Positions 1 through 6,912 of a stretch of DNA of 8,473 nucleotides are shown here, one piece after another (positions within the stretch are counted from its first letter, which is position 1; every line of letters starts with the position of its first letter). The stretch is from Candidatus Latescibacterota bacterium. Lineage in GTDB: Bacteria > Latescibacterota > UBA2968 > GCA-2709665. Below the pieces are notes generated by a model, which was not told the origin of the DNA, searched no databases, and saw nothing but the letters and a program-made list of their open reading frames with translations. Made by a program: the position numbers and the translations under genes. The stretch spans positions 1 to 8,473 of the forward strand of contig JASLMQ010001004.1 of NCBI GenBank assembly GCA_030746455.1. The letters run 5' to 3'.

Positions 1-260
1 CCACCTTCTCGAACTCCAAGCGGATGAACCGCACGTTCGACATCCAGCGGGACCATCCGCAGCTCCTGGCGGACACGCTGGATCGCCTGGATCCGGGCGG
101 CACCCTCATCTTCTCCACCCACAGGCGCAACTTCCGGATGACGTGGGTGCCGCCCGAAGGCGTCCACGCAAGGGACATCACCCGTAGTACGATCCCCAAG
201 GACTACGAGCGAAGTCCCAAGGTCCATCACTGCTGGGAGGTCGCAAAAGACTCTTCGTAA
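1..260 (+). CDS. rlmK: 23S rRNA methyltransferase RlmK-type, C-terminal fragment
   Basis: Only the last ~85 codons are present; the reading frame enters from the left edge with its first full codon at position 3. The fragment opens with TFSNSKRM and continues with FDIQRDH, GGTLIFSTHRRNFRM and a C-terminal KVHHCWEVA. These match the end of the RlmK half of E. coli RlmKL (TFSNSKRM, FDVQRDH, GGTIMFSNNKRGFRM, IHNCW). RlmK makes m7G2069 in 23S rRNA; the segment seen is the end of its Rossmann-fold SAM-dependent methyltransferase domain, not the SAM-binding motif I. Whether the full gene is a fused RlmKL or a stand-alone RlmK/RlmI-like enzyme cannot be told from here. It lies 60 bases upstream of the hydrolase cluster on the same strand but has an unrelated housekeeping role, so it is probably a separate transcription unit, although no terminator is visible in the gap. 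Confidence 0.85.
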   Translation, partial: TFSNSKRMNRTFDIQRDHPQLLADTLDRLDPGGTLIFSTHRRNFRMTWVPPEGVHARDITRSTIPKDYERSPKVHHCWEVAKDSS

Positions 261-306
261 CGGTCCGCGACAGATTACCTCTCCCAAACCTGTCCGCCCC
301 GCCACC

Positions 307-314
307 AGAAGGAG
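307..314 (+). promoter_or_regulatory. Ribosome binding site fixing a TTG start
   Basis: AGAAGGAG, close to the ideal anti-16S match, lies six bases upstream of TTG at 321. It supports this rare start codon over the next in-frame ATG near 396, which would remove the first beta strand of the nitrilase fold. Confidence 0.7.
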
Positions 315-320
315 CCCGCT

Positions 321-1106
321 TTGGCCGATCACAAGTTGGCCGCGATCCAGCTCGACACCATCGCCTGCGAGGTCAGCCACAACGTCCATAAGGCCATGCA
401 CTGGACGCGGAGGGCCTTTGAGCAGGGAGCCCACTTCGTTTTCCTCCACGAGGGCCTCACCGCCGACTACTCACCTTACCCCATGCGCGATGCGCGCACG
501 CTGGACAGCCCGGAGGTGTTCGGATTCCACGCGCTTGCGAAGCGCTACGAGGGGTATGTTGCACTCGGCCTGAACGAGGCCTGGGAGGGCCGACCCTACA
601 TCTCCATGGTCTGGCTGGGCCCGGAGGGTGTTGTCGGGGTCTACCGGAAGAGCTATCTCTGGCCCAACAAGGGGCAGTCCTGGAAGGACGACTTCGACGG
701 GTGGCTCAGAGACTATGTACCCCACAAGATGGGCTACCGGCTCGAGCGTGGGGTCCTCGCGGCGGGCGATGGCACGGCGGTGCTCTCCGTGGGTGACCTT
801 CGAATCGGGTGTCTCATCTGCGCCGATGGATCCCTGCCCGAGGCCTGGCAGACCTTCGAGCGTGACAGACCGGACCTGATCTTCTGGCAAAACAACCGGG
901 GTAATGTCGTTAGCCCGGGAGACGCCCAGGAGCTGGCAACCCCTATGGTGGTCACGAACCGATGCGGCTTTTCCTACCACCACTTCCAGCAGGGAGGATC
1001 CTGTTTCATCGCGGACGATGGCACCGTCGTCACCAAAGCGAACGAAGACGGCGAGGAGGAGATGATCTTCGCCGGGTTCTCCGAACTGAAGAGGCGGAGC
1101 GAGTAG
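321..1106 (+). CDS. Carbon-nitrogen hydrolase, nitrilase superfamily
   Basis: A 261-residue single-domain protein with the nitrilase-superfamily Glu-Lys-Cys triad: Glu44 in FLHEGLTADY, Lys110 in YRKSYLWP, and Cys167 in RIGCLICADGSLPE. The last motif differs from the common ICYD/ICYE form by Ala after the nucleophile. WQNNRG near residue 190 and GGSCFIADDG near 225 fit the later strands of the alpha-beta-beta-alpha sandwich, and the length is normal for the family. Members hydrolyse nitriles, aliphatic amides, N-carbamoyl compounds or amide-linked conjugates; the exact substrate cannot be read from the sequence. No signal peptide is visible, so a cytoplasmic amidase-type enzyme is likely. The TTG start has a strong ribosome binding site. 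As first gene of the cluster with another oxidoreductase and three further hydrolases, it probably releases ammonia or an amine from the shared substrate (inference). Confidence 0.88.
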   Translation: MADHKLAAIQLDTIACEVSHNVHKAMHWTRRAFEQGAHFVFLHEGLTADYSPYPMRDARTLDSPEVFGFHALAKRYEGYVALGLNEAWEGRPYISMVWLGPEGVVGVYRKSYLWPNKGQSWKDDFDGWLRDYVPHKMGYRLERGVLAAGDGTAVLSVGDLRIGCLICADGSLPEAWQTFERDRPDLIFWQNNRGNVVSPGDAQELATPMVVTNRCGFSYHHFQQGGSCFIADDGTVVTKANEDGEEEMIFAGFSELKRRSE

Positions 1107-1115
1107 GCGCGCAGT

Positions 1116-1122
1116 GGAGGGG
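1116..1122 (+). promoter_or_regulatory. Ribosome binding site of the relic or leader ORF
   Basis: GGAGGGG sits five bases before GTG at 1128. It is a good Shine-Dalgarno match placed for the 27-codon ORF at 1128-1211, not for the oxidoreductase start at 1187. The 27-codon ORF may therefore still be translated. Confidence 0.5.
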
Positions 1123-1127
1123 TGGCC

Positions 1128-1211
1128 GTGAAAGAGATGACATCCCGAGAGCGATTCACCCGCATGTTCGAGCACAGGGGGCAACTATGGCAAAGTACCG
1201 CATCGCCCTGA
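1128..1211 (+). pseudogene. N-terminal remnant of a uroporphyrinogen-decarboxylase-family gene, or leader ORF
   Basis: This 27-codon ORF runs from GTG 1128 to TGA 1209-1211 and has its own Shine-Dalgarno. Its start reads MKEMTSRERFTRMFEHR. Proteins of the URO-D / corrinoid methyltransferase (MtaA/MtbA-like) family very often begin MTSRERF..... followed by an HR-EPDR-P type segment. The resemblance ends at His-Arg (about 1173-1178), after which the frame reads GQLWQSTASP and stops inside the oxidoreductase gene in another frame. The simplest reading is that a deletion removed the rest of a roughly 340-codon gene and left its start upstream of the next gene. Alternatively the short ORF survives as a translated leader, since it ends 25 bases past the oxidoreductase start and could couple their translation. 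The match is from memory of family N-termini over only ~14 residues, so chance is possible. Confidence 0.5.
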
Positions 1212-2287
1212 TTGGCACTGGACGCGTTGGATACCAGTTCAGCTTCGGGGATCTACCCGACAACCACGCCGAGGCCATCGCCCAGACCGACCGGTGCGAG
1301 CTCGTGGCGGGCGTCAACCGCGGGCGCGAGAAGCTCCATGCCTTCGGCGAGCGCTTTGGGATCACCGCGCTCTACCACGACTACAGAGAGATGCTCGAGG
1401 CGGTCCAGCCCGACATTTGCATCATCGCGACGCACCCCGAGCTCCATTGCGAGATGGTCAGCGAATGCGCCGAGGCGGAGTCGGTGAAGGCCATCATCTG
1501 CGAAAAGCCGATGGCACTCTCCCTTGACGAATGCGACCGGATGATCGAGGCCTGCGATCGCGCCGGGGTCCTGCTGCATATCAACCACAACCGCCGGTGG
1601 AACGCCGAATGGAATCTGGCGCTCCGGCTGGTCCGCGAGGGGGCCATTGGGGATCTCGTCCACATCTCGTGCCACATGGACGGAGGAAAGCCAGCCCCCT
1701 GGTGGCGCAGCGAGAACGAGGGCCCCTTGCTGCACGACTTCACGCACTACTTCGACATGATGGACATGTTCGCGGGCGAGCTCGATTGGCTGTGCGGGAT
1801 GGCCGAGCAGCGGTCGCGGCCATGGGCGGTCGAAGACTTCAGCGCAGCCTTCATTCGGTTCAGGAACGGTGTTACGGGGGCGCTTCACGCCTCCGAGCTG
1901 ACGGAATACACGAGCAACGCCTTCGAGCTCCGCGGCTCGACCGGCATGATCCATCTCGTTGGCGAGAAGGTGCACCTCTACCAGTCTGTCGAAGGCGACT
2001 ACGAGCCCGAAAGCGGCTTCCAGTGGAACGACCTGCGGGCCGTGGAAGTGGATCATCCGGCCCCCGTGTCCACCTACGTGGTCGCCCTTAACGAGTTCCT
2101 CGACGCTCTTGAGGGCAAGGGGGAGCTCCGCAGCGATGGCCAGATCGGTCGACGGTCGCTCGAGGTGGTCATGGCGATCTACCAGTCGCAACTGCAGGGA
2201 AGTCGATCTGTACACCTTCCGCTTTCCGATAGGGGATCGGGCGTCGAGGCCCTCAGGGCATCCGGCGCCTTCGTGGATCGGTCCTGA
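1187..2287 (+). CDS. Gfo/Idh/MocA family NAD(P)-dependent oxidoreductase
   Basis: A 366-residue protein with an N-terminal Rossmann domain (GTGRVG at 10-15 after the first strand YRIALI), the family signature CEKPMALS with Lys107, NHNRRW at 133-138, and LLHDFTHYFDMM at 181-192 in which His187 corresponds to the catalytic-region His of the D..H..D motif. The second half is the alpha/beta substrate domain, with FELRGSTGMIHL typical of the family. Members oxidise or reduce sugars, inositols, sugar acids and related polyols using NAD(P); the substrate here is unknown. The ATG at 1187 is chosen because the fold begins at once and AGGGGG (1176-1181) lies five bases before it. The frame stays open upstream to 962, but that stretch overlaps the nitrilase gene and does not resemble the family. 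It sits between two hydrolase genes with no promoter visible, so it is probably co-transcribed. Confidence 0.92.
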   Translation: MAKYRIALIGTGRVGYQFSFGDLPDNHAEAIAQTDRCELVAGVNRGREKLHAFGERFGITALYHDYREMLEAVQPDICIIATHPELHCEMVSECAEAESVKAIICEKPMALSLDECDRMIEACDRAGVLLHINHNRRWNAEWNLALRLVREGAIGDLVHISCHMDGGKPAPWWRSENEGPLLHDFTHYFDMMDMFAGELDWLCGMAEQRSRPWAVEDFSAAFIRFRNGVTGALHASELTEYTSNAFELRGSTGMIHLVGEKVHLYQSVEGDYEPESGFQWNDLRAVEVDHPAPVSTYVVALNEFLDALEGKGELRSDGQIGRRSLEVVMAIYQSQLQGSRSVHLPLSDRGSGVEALRASGAFVDRS

Positions 2288-2310
2288 GCGGATCGGACAG
2301 GGGGATACAC

Positions 2311-2320
2311 AAGGAGGAGG
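2311..2320 (+). promoter_or_regulatory. Strong ribosome binding site of the S15-type hydrolase
   Basis: AAGGAGGAGG is a near-perfect Shine-Dalgarno about five to eight bases before ATG 2326. It is the strongest such site in the window and suggests that this gene is translated more than its neighbours. Confidence 0.65.
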
Positions 2321-2325
2321 AGGCC

Positions 2326-4128
2326 ATGCAGGGGTCGTGGATGGAATACGATGTGGTGACCGAGAAGAACGTGTCCGTGCCGATGCGCGATGGGACCAAC
2401 CTGGCAACGGATCTGTATCTTCCTGCCCGGAACGGCAAGGTGGTCGAGGACCGGTTCCCCGCCGTGATGGAGCGGACGCCCTACGACAAGGAAGGCAAGG
2501 TCAACGAGGGTCGGTACTTCGCGCGGCGCGGCTACGTGGCCGTGATGCAGGATGTGCGGGGCCGTTTCGGGTCGGAGGGTGTATGGTATCCCTTCGCGAA
2601 GGAAGCCCCCGACGGCTACGACAGCGTCGAGTGGGCGGCCGAGCAGCCGTGGTGCGACGGGAACGTGGGCACGATGGGCGGATCCTACTGCGGTAGCGAC
2701 CAGAGCGCCCTGGCCACGCTCGATCCGCCCCACCTGAAGGCCATGGTCGTGTCGGTGGGCACGTCGAACTACCACAAGAGCTCGATGCGGCAGAACGGCG
2801 CGCTGGAGCTCCGGTTTATGATCTACGCATTCCGGATGGCCACCACCAGTCCGGAGGCCCTGGCCGATCCCACACTCAAGGCCGCACTCCAGGCCGATTT
2901 CGACCGCATCGGCGAGTGGATGACGCGTACGCCTTACAGGAAAGGCTCATCGGCGCTCCGCTTCCTCCCCTCCTACGAGCAGTGGGTGCTCGACATCGTC
3001 GGCGAGGGCGACTTCAACGACTACTGGAAGCAGCGCGGATACGCCATCGAGCACTACTACGACGAGCACGCCGATGTGCCCACTATCTACCTGGGCGGTT
3101 GGTACGATTCGTATGCCAGAGGAACCACGGACAACTACGTCGCGCTATCCAAGATGAAGAACACGCCCCAGCACCTGATCATGGGATCCTGGACCCACGG
3201 TGGCTGGAGCAACTCCGCTTCCGGGGTCGTGGATTTCGGCCCGGATGCCGTACTCGACGACTACAACGGCTATCGGCTGCGGTGGTTCGACCGCTGGCTC
3301 AAGGGGATTCAGAACGGAGTGGATGGCGAGAAACCTGTGCGGATCTTCGTGATGGGCGGCGGCACCAGCGAGAAGGACCGCAGCGGTCGGCTGTCCCATG
3401 GCGGGGTCTGGCGAGACGTCGACGACTGGCCGCTGCCCCAGATGCAGTACACCCCGTACTACATCCAGGCGGACGGCACCCTCGGCCCCGAGCTTCCTGA
3501 GACATCCGATCCCACGCGCTACACCTTCGATCCGAGCGATCCCGTCCCCACCATCGGCGGCGGCATCTCGGCGGCGAACGAGGTGATGGTTGCCGGCGCC
3601 TTCGACCAGCGTGGGGCCAAGCGTTTCTATGGCAGCAAGGACACGCTTCCGCTCTCCGCTCGTAGCGATGTCCTGGTGTTCCAGACGCCGGAGCTCGAGG
3701 AAGACGTCGAGGTTACCGGCCCGCTCACCGTCAACCTCTGGGCCTCCTCGTCGGCCGTGGACACCGACTTCACGGTCAAGCTCATCGACGTGCATCCGCC
3801 GAATGCCGACTTCCCCGACGGGTTCTGCCAGAACATCTCCGACAGCATCATCCGCGCCCGCTACCGGGATTCACGGGACCGCCCGGAGCTGATGGATCCT
3901 GGCGAGATCTATCCCTTCGAAATCGTGATGTATCCGACGTCGAATCTGTTCGGCAAGGGCCACCGCATCCGGCTCGACATCTCCAGCAGCAATTTCCCCC
4001 GCTTCGACATCAATCCCAACACCGGGGGGCCGCTGGGGCGCGATCGCCGTCTGGTGATCGCCGAGCAGGCCGTCTATCACGATCCGGACCATCCCACACA
4101 CATCGTGTTGCCCATCATCCCGAGATAG
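2326..4128 (+). CDS. CocE/NonD-type alpha/beta hydrolase (X-Pro dipeptidyl-peptidase S15 family)
   Basis: The protein has 600 residues. The N-terminal alpha/beta-hydrolase domain starts with VSVPMRDGTNLATDLYLP and contains the nucleophile elbow GGSYCG with Ser120, followed by Gln126 as in CocE-type enzymes. The other triad members are Asp261 in LGGWYDSYARG and His291 in GSWTHGGWS, and RWFDRWLKG (319-327) closes the domain. The C-terminal jelly-roll domain (about residues 375-600) has VTGPLTVNLWASSSAVDTDF and GHRIRLDISSSNFPRFD, typical of the PepX C-terminal domain. The family includes cocaine esterase, glutaryl-7-ACA acylase, alpha-amino-acid ester hydrolases and Xaa-Pro peptidases, so ester or amide hydrolysis is likely and the substrate is open. 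CocE and NonD are usual names for homologues of this size. No signal peptide is seen. It lies 38 bases after the oxidoreductase and 38 before the first ceramidase-like gene, in what looks like one operon. Confidence 0.93.
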   Translation: MQGSWMEYDVVTEKNVSVPMRDGTNLATDLYLPARNGKVVEDRFPAVMERTPYDKEGKVNEGRYFARRGYVAVMQDVRGRFGSEGVWYPFAKEAPDGYDSVEWAAEQPWCDGNVGTMGGSYCGSDQSALATLDPPHLKAMVVSVGTSNYHKSSMRQNGALELRFMIYAFRMATTSPEALADPTLKAALQADFDRIGEWMTRTPYRKGSSALRFLPSYEQWVLDIVGEGDFNDYWKQRGYAIEHYYDEHADVPTIYLGGWYDSYARGTTDNYVALSKMKNTPQHLIMGSWTHGGWSNSASGVVDFGPDAVLDDYNGYRLRWFDRWLKGIQNGVDGEKPVRIFVMGGGTSEKDRSGRLSHGGVWRDVDDWPLPQMQYTPYYIQADGTLGPELPETSDPTRYTFDPSDPVPTIGGGISAANEVMVAGAFDQRGAKRFYGSKDTLPLSARSDVLVFQTPELEEDVEVTGPLTVNLWASSSAVDTDFTVKLIDVHPPNADFPDGFCQNISDSIIRARYRDSRDRPELMDPGEIYPFEIVMYPTSNLFGKGHRIRLDISSSNFPRFDINPNTGGPLGRDRRLVIAEQAVYHDPDHPTHIVLPIIPR

Positions 4129-4166
4129 CCTTTCACTCCGACATCTGATACAAACGGGGATTCGTC

Positions 4167-5528
4167 ATGTGCACACCCCTGCAAGCAGGAGCCGCCACAT
4201 CCAACATCACGCCCTGGCTGGGAACGGATATGCCAGGGTCCTTCAAACCACGGCCCGCCGAAGACGTCCACGATGAGCTGCTGACCAAGGCACTCGTCCT
4301 GGACAATGGCGAAACTCGAGTCGCAATGATCACGTGCGATCTCATCTGTATGCCTCAGAAGGTTTCCGATGCGGCCAAATCGCGCATCTCCGAGCGTTGC
4401 GGGATTCCCCCCGAGCACGTGATGATCAACGGCACGCACTCCCACTCAGCGGCCGCCATCGCAGACCTCCTCGGCGTGGACGAGAACGAGGAGTATACGG
4501 CATGGGTGCCGCTGAAGATCGCCGATGCGGCGGAGCTGGCCCTCCGCAGGCTGCGGCCCGCTCGGATCGGATTTGCCTCCGTGCAGGAAGACCGGATCGC
4601 CTTCTGCCGCAGGTGGCGCCTCACGAACGATACAGTGAGGATGAATCCCGGCCGCGACAATCCCGACCTGATTGAGCCAGTGAGTCCGACGGACCCCGAG
4701 CTCGCCATGCTCTACGTCGAGTCGCGGGACGGCGATCCCATCTCGGCCATAGCGAACTACTCCCTCCACTATGTCGGCACGGACGGCGGGGGTGCCATCT
4801 CGGCCGACTACTTTGGCCACTTCTACCGACTGATGCGGCACTACCTTGGCGGCGATTGTGTTCCTCTGCTTTGGAATGGCGCCTCCGGACAGATCAACAA
4901 CAACGACTACGGCGGATCGCGACAATGGGAGCACAGGGGCCATGCGCAGGCGAGTAGAATGGCCAACGTGCTGGCGGGACACCTGATCACCGAGATCCAG
5001 CTTATGGACATGCACGAGTCCCTCGAGCTGGGCGGCGCCGTGGGCACGCTGGAGTTCCCGAGGAAGGCCATCACGGCAGAGGACCTGGAGGTGTCCGAAA
5101 AGATCCTCACAGTACCAGATGGGTCCTTTGAGGACTACGATTCAGGCCCCTTCAGCTGGGTCGTGGGCCAGACCATACCCTCTGACCGCGTTGCCACCTA
5201 CGCCAGGGAGTGTGTCCGGTTGGCCCGACTTCCGGAACGGATGACCACCCCGGTCCAGGCGCTCAGGCTCGGCGATTCTGCGGTCGTGGGCCTGCCGGGT
5301 GAGATCTTCGTGGAGATCGCCCTGAACATCAGGTCCCGCGCCAAGGCATCCCCGCTCTTCGTCGTCAGCCTGGCCAACGGCTACATCGGGTATGTGTGCA
5401 CCGATCACGCGCTGACCCGCGAAGGCGGCTACGAGACCTGGGCAGGTCTCTCGTCCTTGGGTGGCGTGGGCACCGCCCCCGCAATGGAGAACCTGGCCTC
5501 GTCGCTTCTGGATCAACTCGGCCTTTAA
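4167..5528 (+). CDS. Neutral-ceramidase N-terminal-domain-like protein, copy 1
   Basis: A 453-residue protein that resembles the N-terminal domain of neutral/alkaline ceramidases (Pfam PF04734 type). It starts with AGAATSNITPWLG, then DVHDELLTKALVLDNG, CDLICMP, a THSHS motif (His91, His93), SLHYVG (His201), GASGQINN (238-245), LPGEIFVE (Glu379) and NGYIGYVCT (Tyr406, Tyr409). In Pseudomonas ceramidase the zinc ligands are two His, a Glu in a PGE motif and a Tyr, and all seem present here. The ceramidase catalytic Ser lies in a GDVSPN-like motif; the corresponding place here reads GQINN, with Asn244, so ceramide hydrolysis is doubtful. The protein lacks the C-terminal Ig-like domain and the signal peptide of secreted ceramidases. 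A metal-dependent amide hydrolase of the cytoplasm is the best guess. GGGGA at 4156-4160 is a weak ribosome site for ATG 4167. Confidence 0.75.
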   Translation: MCTPLQAGAATSNITPWLGTDMPGSFKPRPAEDVHDELLTKALVLDNGETRVAMITCDLICMPQKVSDAAKSRISERCGIPPEHVMINGTHSHSAAAIADLLGVDENEEYTAWVPLKIADAAELALRRLRPARIGFASVQEDRIAFCRRWRLTNDTVRMNPGRDNPDLIEPVSPTDPELAMLYVESRDGDPISAIANYSLHYVGTDGGGAISADYFGHFYRLMRHYLGGDCVPLLWNGASGQINNNDYGGSRQWEHRGHAQASRMANVLAGHLITEIQLMDMHESLELGGAVGTLEFPRKAITAEDLEVSEKILTVPDGSFEDYDSGPFSWVVGQTIPSDRVATYARECVRLARLPERMTTPVQALRLGDSAVVGLPGEIFVEIALNIRSRAKASPLFVVSLANGYIGYVCTDHALTREGGYETWAGLSSLGGVGTAPAMENLASSLLDQLGL

Positions 5529-5532
5529 GGAG
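5527..5532 (+). promoter_or_regulatory. Ribosome binding site overlapping the upstream stop codon
   Basis: AAGGAG overlaps the last two bases of the TAA stop of copy 1 (5526-5528) and lies nine bases before GTG 5542. It supports the GTG start of copy 2 and suggests coupled translation, so that both paralogues are made together. Confidence 0.65.
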
Positions 5533-5541
5533 ACATAGCCC

Positions 5542-6912
5542 GTGAGCGATGGACTGCACGCAGGAGCGGCCGTATCCAATGTCACACCCTGGCTGGGTCT
5601 GGCCATCCCAGGATACTTCCAGGAGCGGTATGGAAACGACGTCCACGATGAGCTGCTCGCCAAGGCCCTGGTGTTCGACAACGGGGATACCCGCGTCGCC
5701 ATGGTCACCTGCGACTTCATCTGCATGCCGGAGAAGCTGGCATCTGCGGTCAAGAGCCGCGTCCAGGAGCGCTGCGGCATACCACCCGATCACACCATGG
5801 TCAACGCCACGCACACCCACACGGGCGTCGCGGTGATGGGCACCCGCGGCGTCGAGGAGGAAACGGAATACACGGACTACGCCGCATTGAAGATCGCCGA
5901 CGCCGTGGAGCTCGCCGTAAGAAGGCTCCGTCCGGCGCGAGTGGGATTCGCCCTCGTCCAGGAGGGCCGCATCGCGTTCTGCCGGCGCTGGCGGATGAAG
6001 GACGGCACCGTCCGCATGAACCCCGGCATCGATAACCCGGACCTCGTGGCCCCGGTGAGTCCCATCGACCCCGATCTGGCCATCATGTATGTGGAAGGAA
6101 CGGATGGGGCTCCCATATCCGCCGTGGCCAACTTTTCACTCCACTACGTGGGGGCCAGTCCCGCGGAAACCCTATCGGCGGATTACTACGGACACTTCCA
6201 TCGCCTGATGAGGCACTACATCGGCGGCGACTGCGTCCCCGTCCTCTGGAACGCGGCATCGGGGCAGATCAACAACATCGACTACAGCGGCCGCACGAGA
6301 TGGAAGTACCGTGGCCACGCTCAGGCGGCGAGGATGGCGAACGTCCTGGCCGGTCACGTGATCACCGAGATCCAGCTAATGGACATGCACGAATCGCTCG
6401 AGCTGGGAGGGGCAGCGGATACCTTCGAGTTCCTCCGCAAGCCGGTCACGGAGGATGACCTGGCACTTGCGAACAAGGTGCTTGCGGCGACCGAGGAGCC
6501 CATCGAGGACTACGACTCAGGTCCCTTCAGCTGGGTCGTCGGGCATCCGATTCCGAAGGAGCGCGTGTACGCCTACGCGGAGGAGTGTCTTCGCCTGAAC
6601 GCGCTGCCCGAACGGATGACGGCGCCCGTGCAGGCCCTCAAGCTCGGGGACGCCGCGGTCGTCGGGCTGCCCGGAGAGATCTTCGTGGAGATCGCAATGA
6701 ACGTCAAGGCACAGGCCTCGGCCGATCCGGTCTTCGTCCAGAGCCTGGCAAACGGACACCTGGGCTACGTCGCAACGGACAAGGCGTTCAAGGAAGAGGG
6801 CGGCTACGAAACCTGGGCCAGCATGTCCGCCTACGCAGGACCGGGTACCGCGCCGGCGATGGAAGCAACGGCCGTCTCGCTTCTCTCAGACCTCGGCCTG
6901 GCATCAACCTGA
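5542..6912 (+). CDS. Neutral-ceramidase N-terminal-domain-like protein, copy 2
   Basis: A 456-residue paralogue of the preceding gene. It shares the AGAAVSNVTPWLG start, DVHDELLAKALV, the THTHTG motif (His91, His93), SLHYVG (His201), GASGQINN-type motif as AASGQINN (238-245, Asn244 at the ceramidase Ser position), LPGEIFVE (Glu379) and NGHLGYV (Tyr409). It differs from copy 1 near the predicted metal site: THTHTG in place of THSHSA, which is nearer the usual THTHSGP of the family, and His406 in place of Tyr406. As Tyr409 is kept in both, it is the more likely zinc-ligand Tyr. No signal peptide or C-terminal Ig domain is seen. The GTG start is supported by AAGGAG at 5527-5532. The gene ends in TGA directly followed by the GTG of psd. 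A metal-dependent hydrolase, perhaps acting with copy 1 as a pair, is inferred. Confidence 0.75.
   Translation: MSDGLHAGAAVSNVTPWLGLAIPGYFQERYGNDVHDELLAKALVFDNGDTRVAMVTCDFICMPEKLASAVKSRVQERCGIPPDHTMVNATHTHTGVAVMGTRGVEEETEYTDYAALKIADAVELAVRRLRPARVGFALVQEGRIAFCRRWRMKDGTVRMNPGIDNPDLVAPVSPIDPDLAIMYVEGTDGAPISAVANFSLHYVGASPAETLSADYYGHFHRLMRHYIGGDCVPVLWNAASGQINNIDYSGRTRWKYRGHAQAARMANVLAGHVITEIQLMDMHESLELGGAADTFEFLRKPVTEDDLALANKVLAATEEPIEDYDSGPFSWVVGHPIPKERVYAYAEECLRLNALPERMTAPVQALKLGDAAVVGLPGEIFVEIAMNVKAQASADPVFVQSLANGHLGYVATDKAFKEEGGYETWASMSAYAGPGTAPAMEATAVSLLSDLGLAST

Larger units (their letters stand above)
4167..6912 (+). repeat. Tandem gene duplication (ceramidase-like pair)
   Basis: The two adjacent genes are head-to-tail paralogues. 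A hand ungapped alignment of the two proteins keeps register over residues 1-453, with about 302 identical positions (roughly 67 percent). The longest shared block is DMHESLELGG with its flanks (IQLMDMHESLELGG). At the DNA level third positions differ widely, so the duplication is not recent. Both copies are open, which implies that both are under selection. Confidence 0.85.

Noticed and set aside
962..1186. 75-codon N-terminal extension of the oxidoreductase
   Set aside because: It would overlap the nitrilase gene, is Arg-rich and has no family similarity. A Rossmann fold begins right at the ATG 1187, which has a ribosome binding site.
1253..2407. 384-codon open frame on the minus strand
   Set aside because: It lies opposite the oxidoreductase and the start of the S15-type hydrolase, whose family motifs are clear. 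Its protein resembles no family and is rich in residues expected from antisense of a high-GC gene.
6910..6912. TGA between copy 2 and psd as a selenocysteine codon
   Set aside because: Both flanking proteins end and begin as expected for their families, and I see no convincing hairpin just after the TGA. An ordinary stop is simpler.
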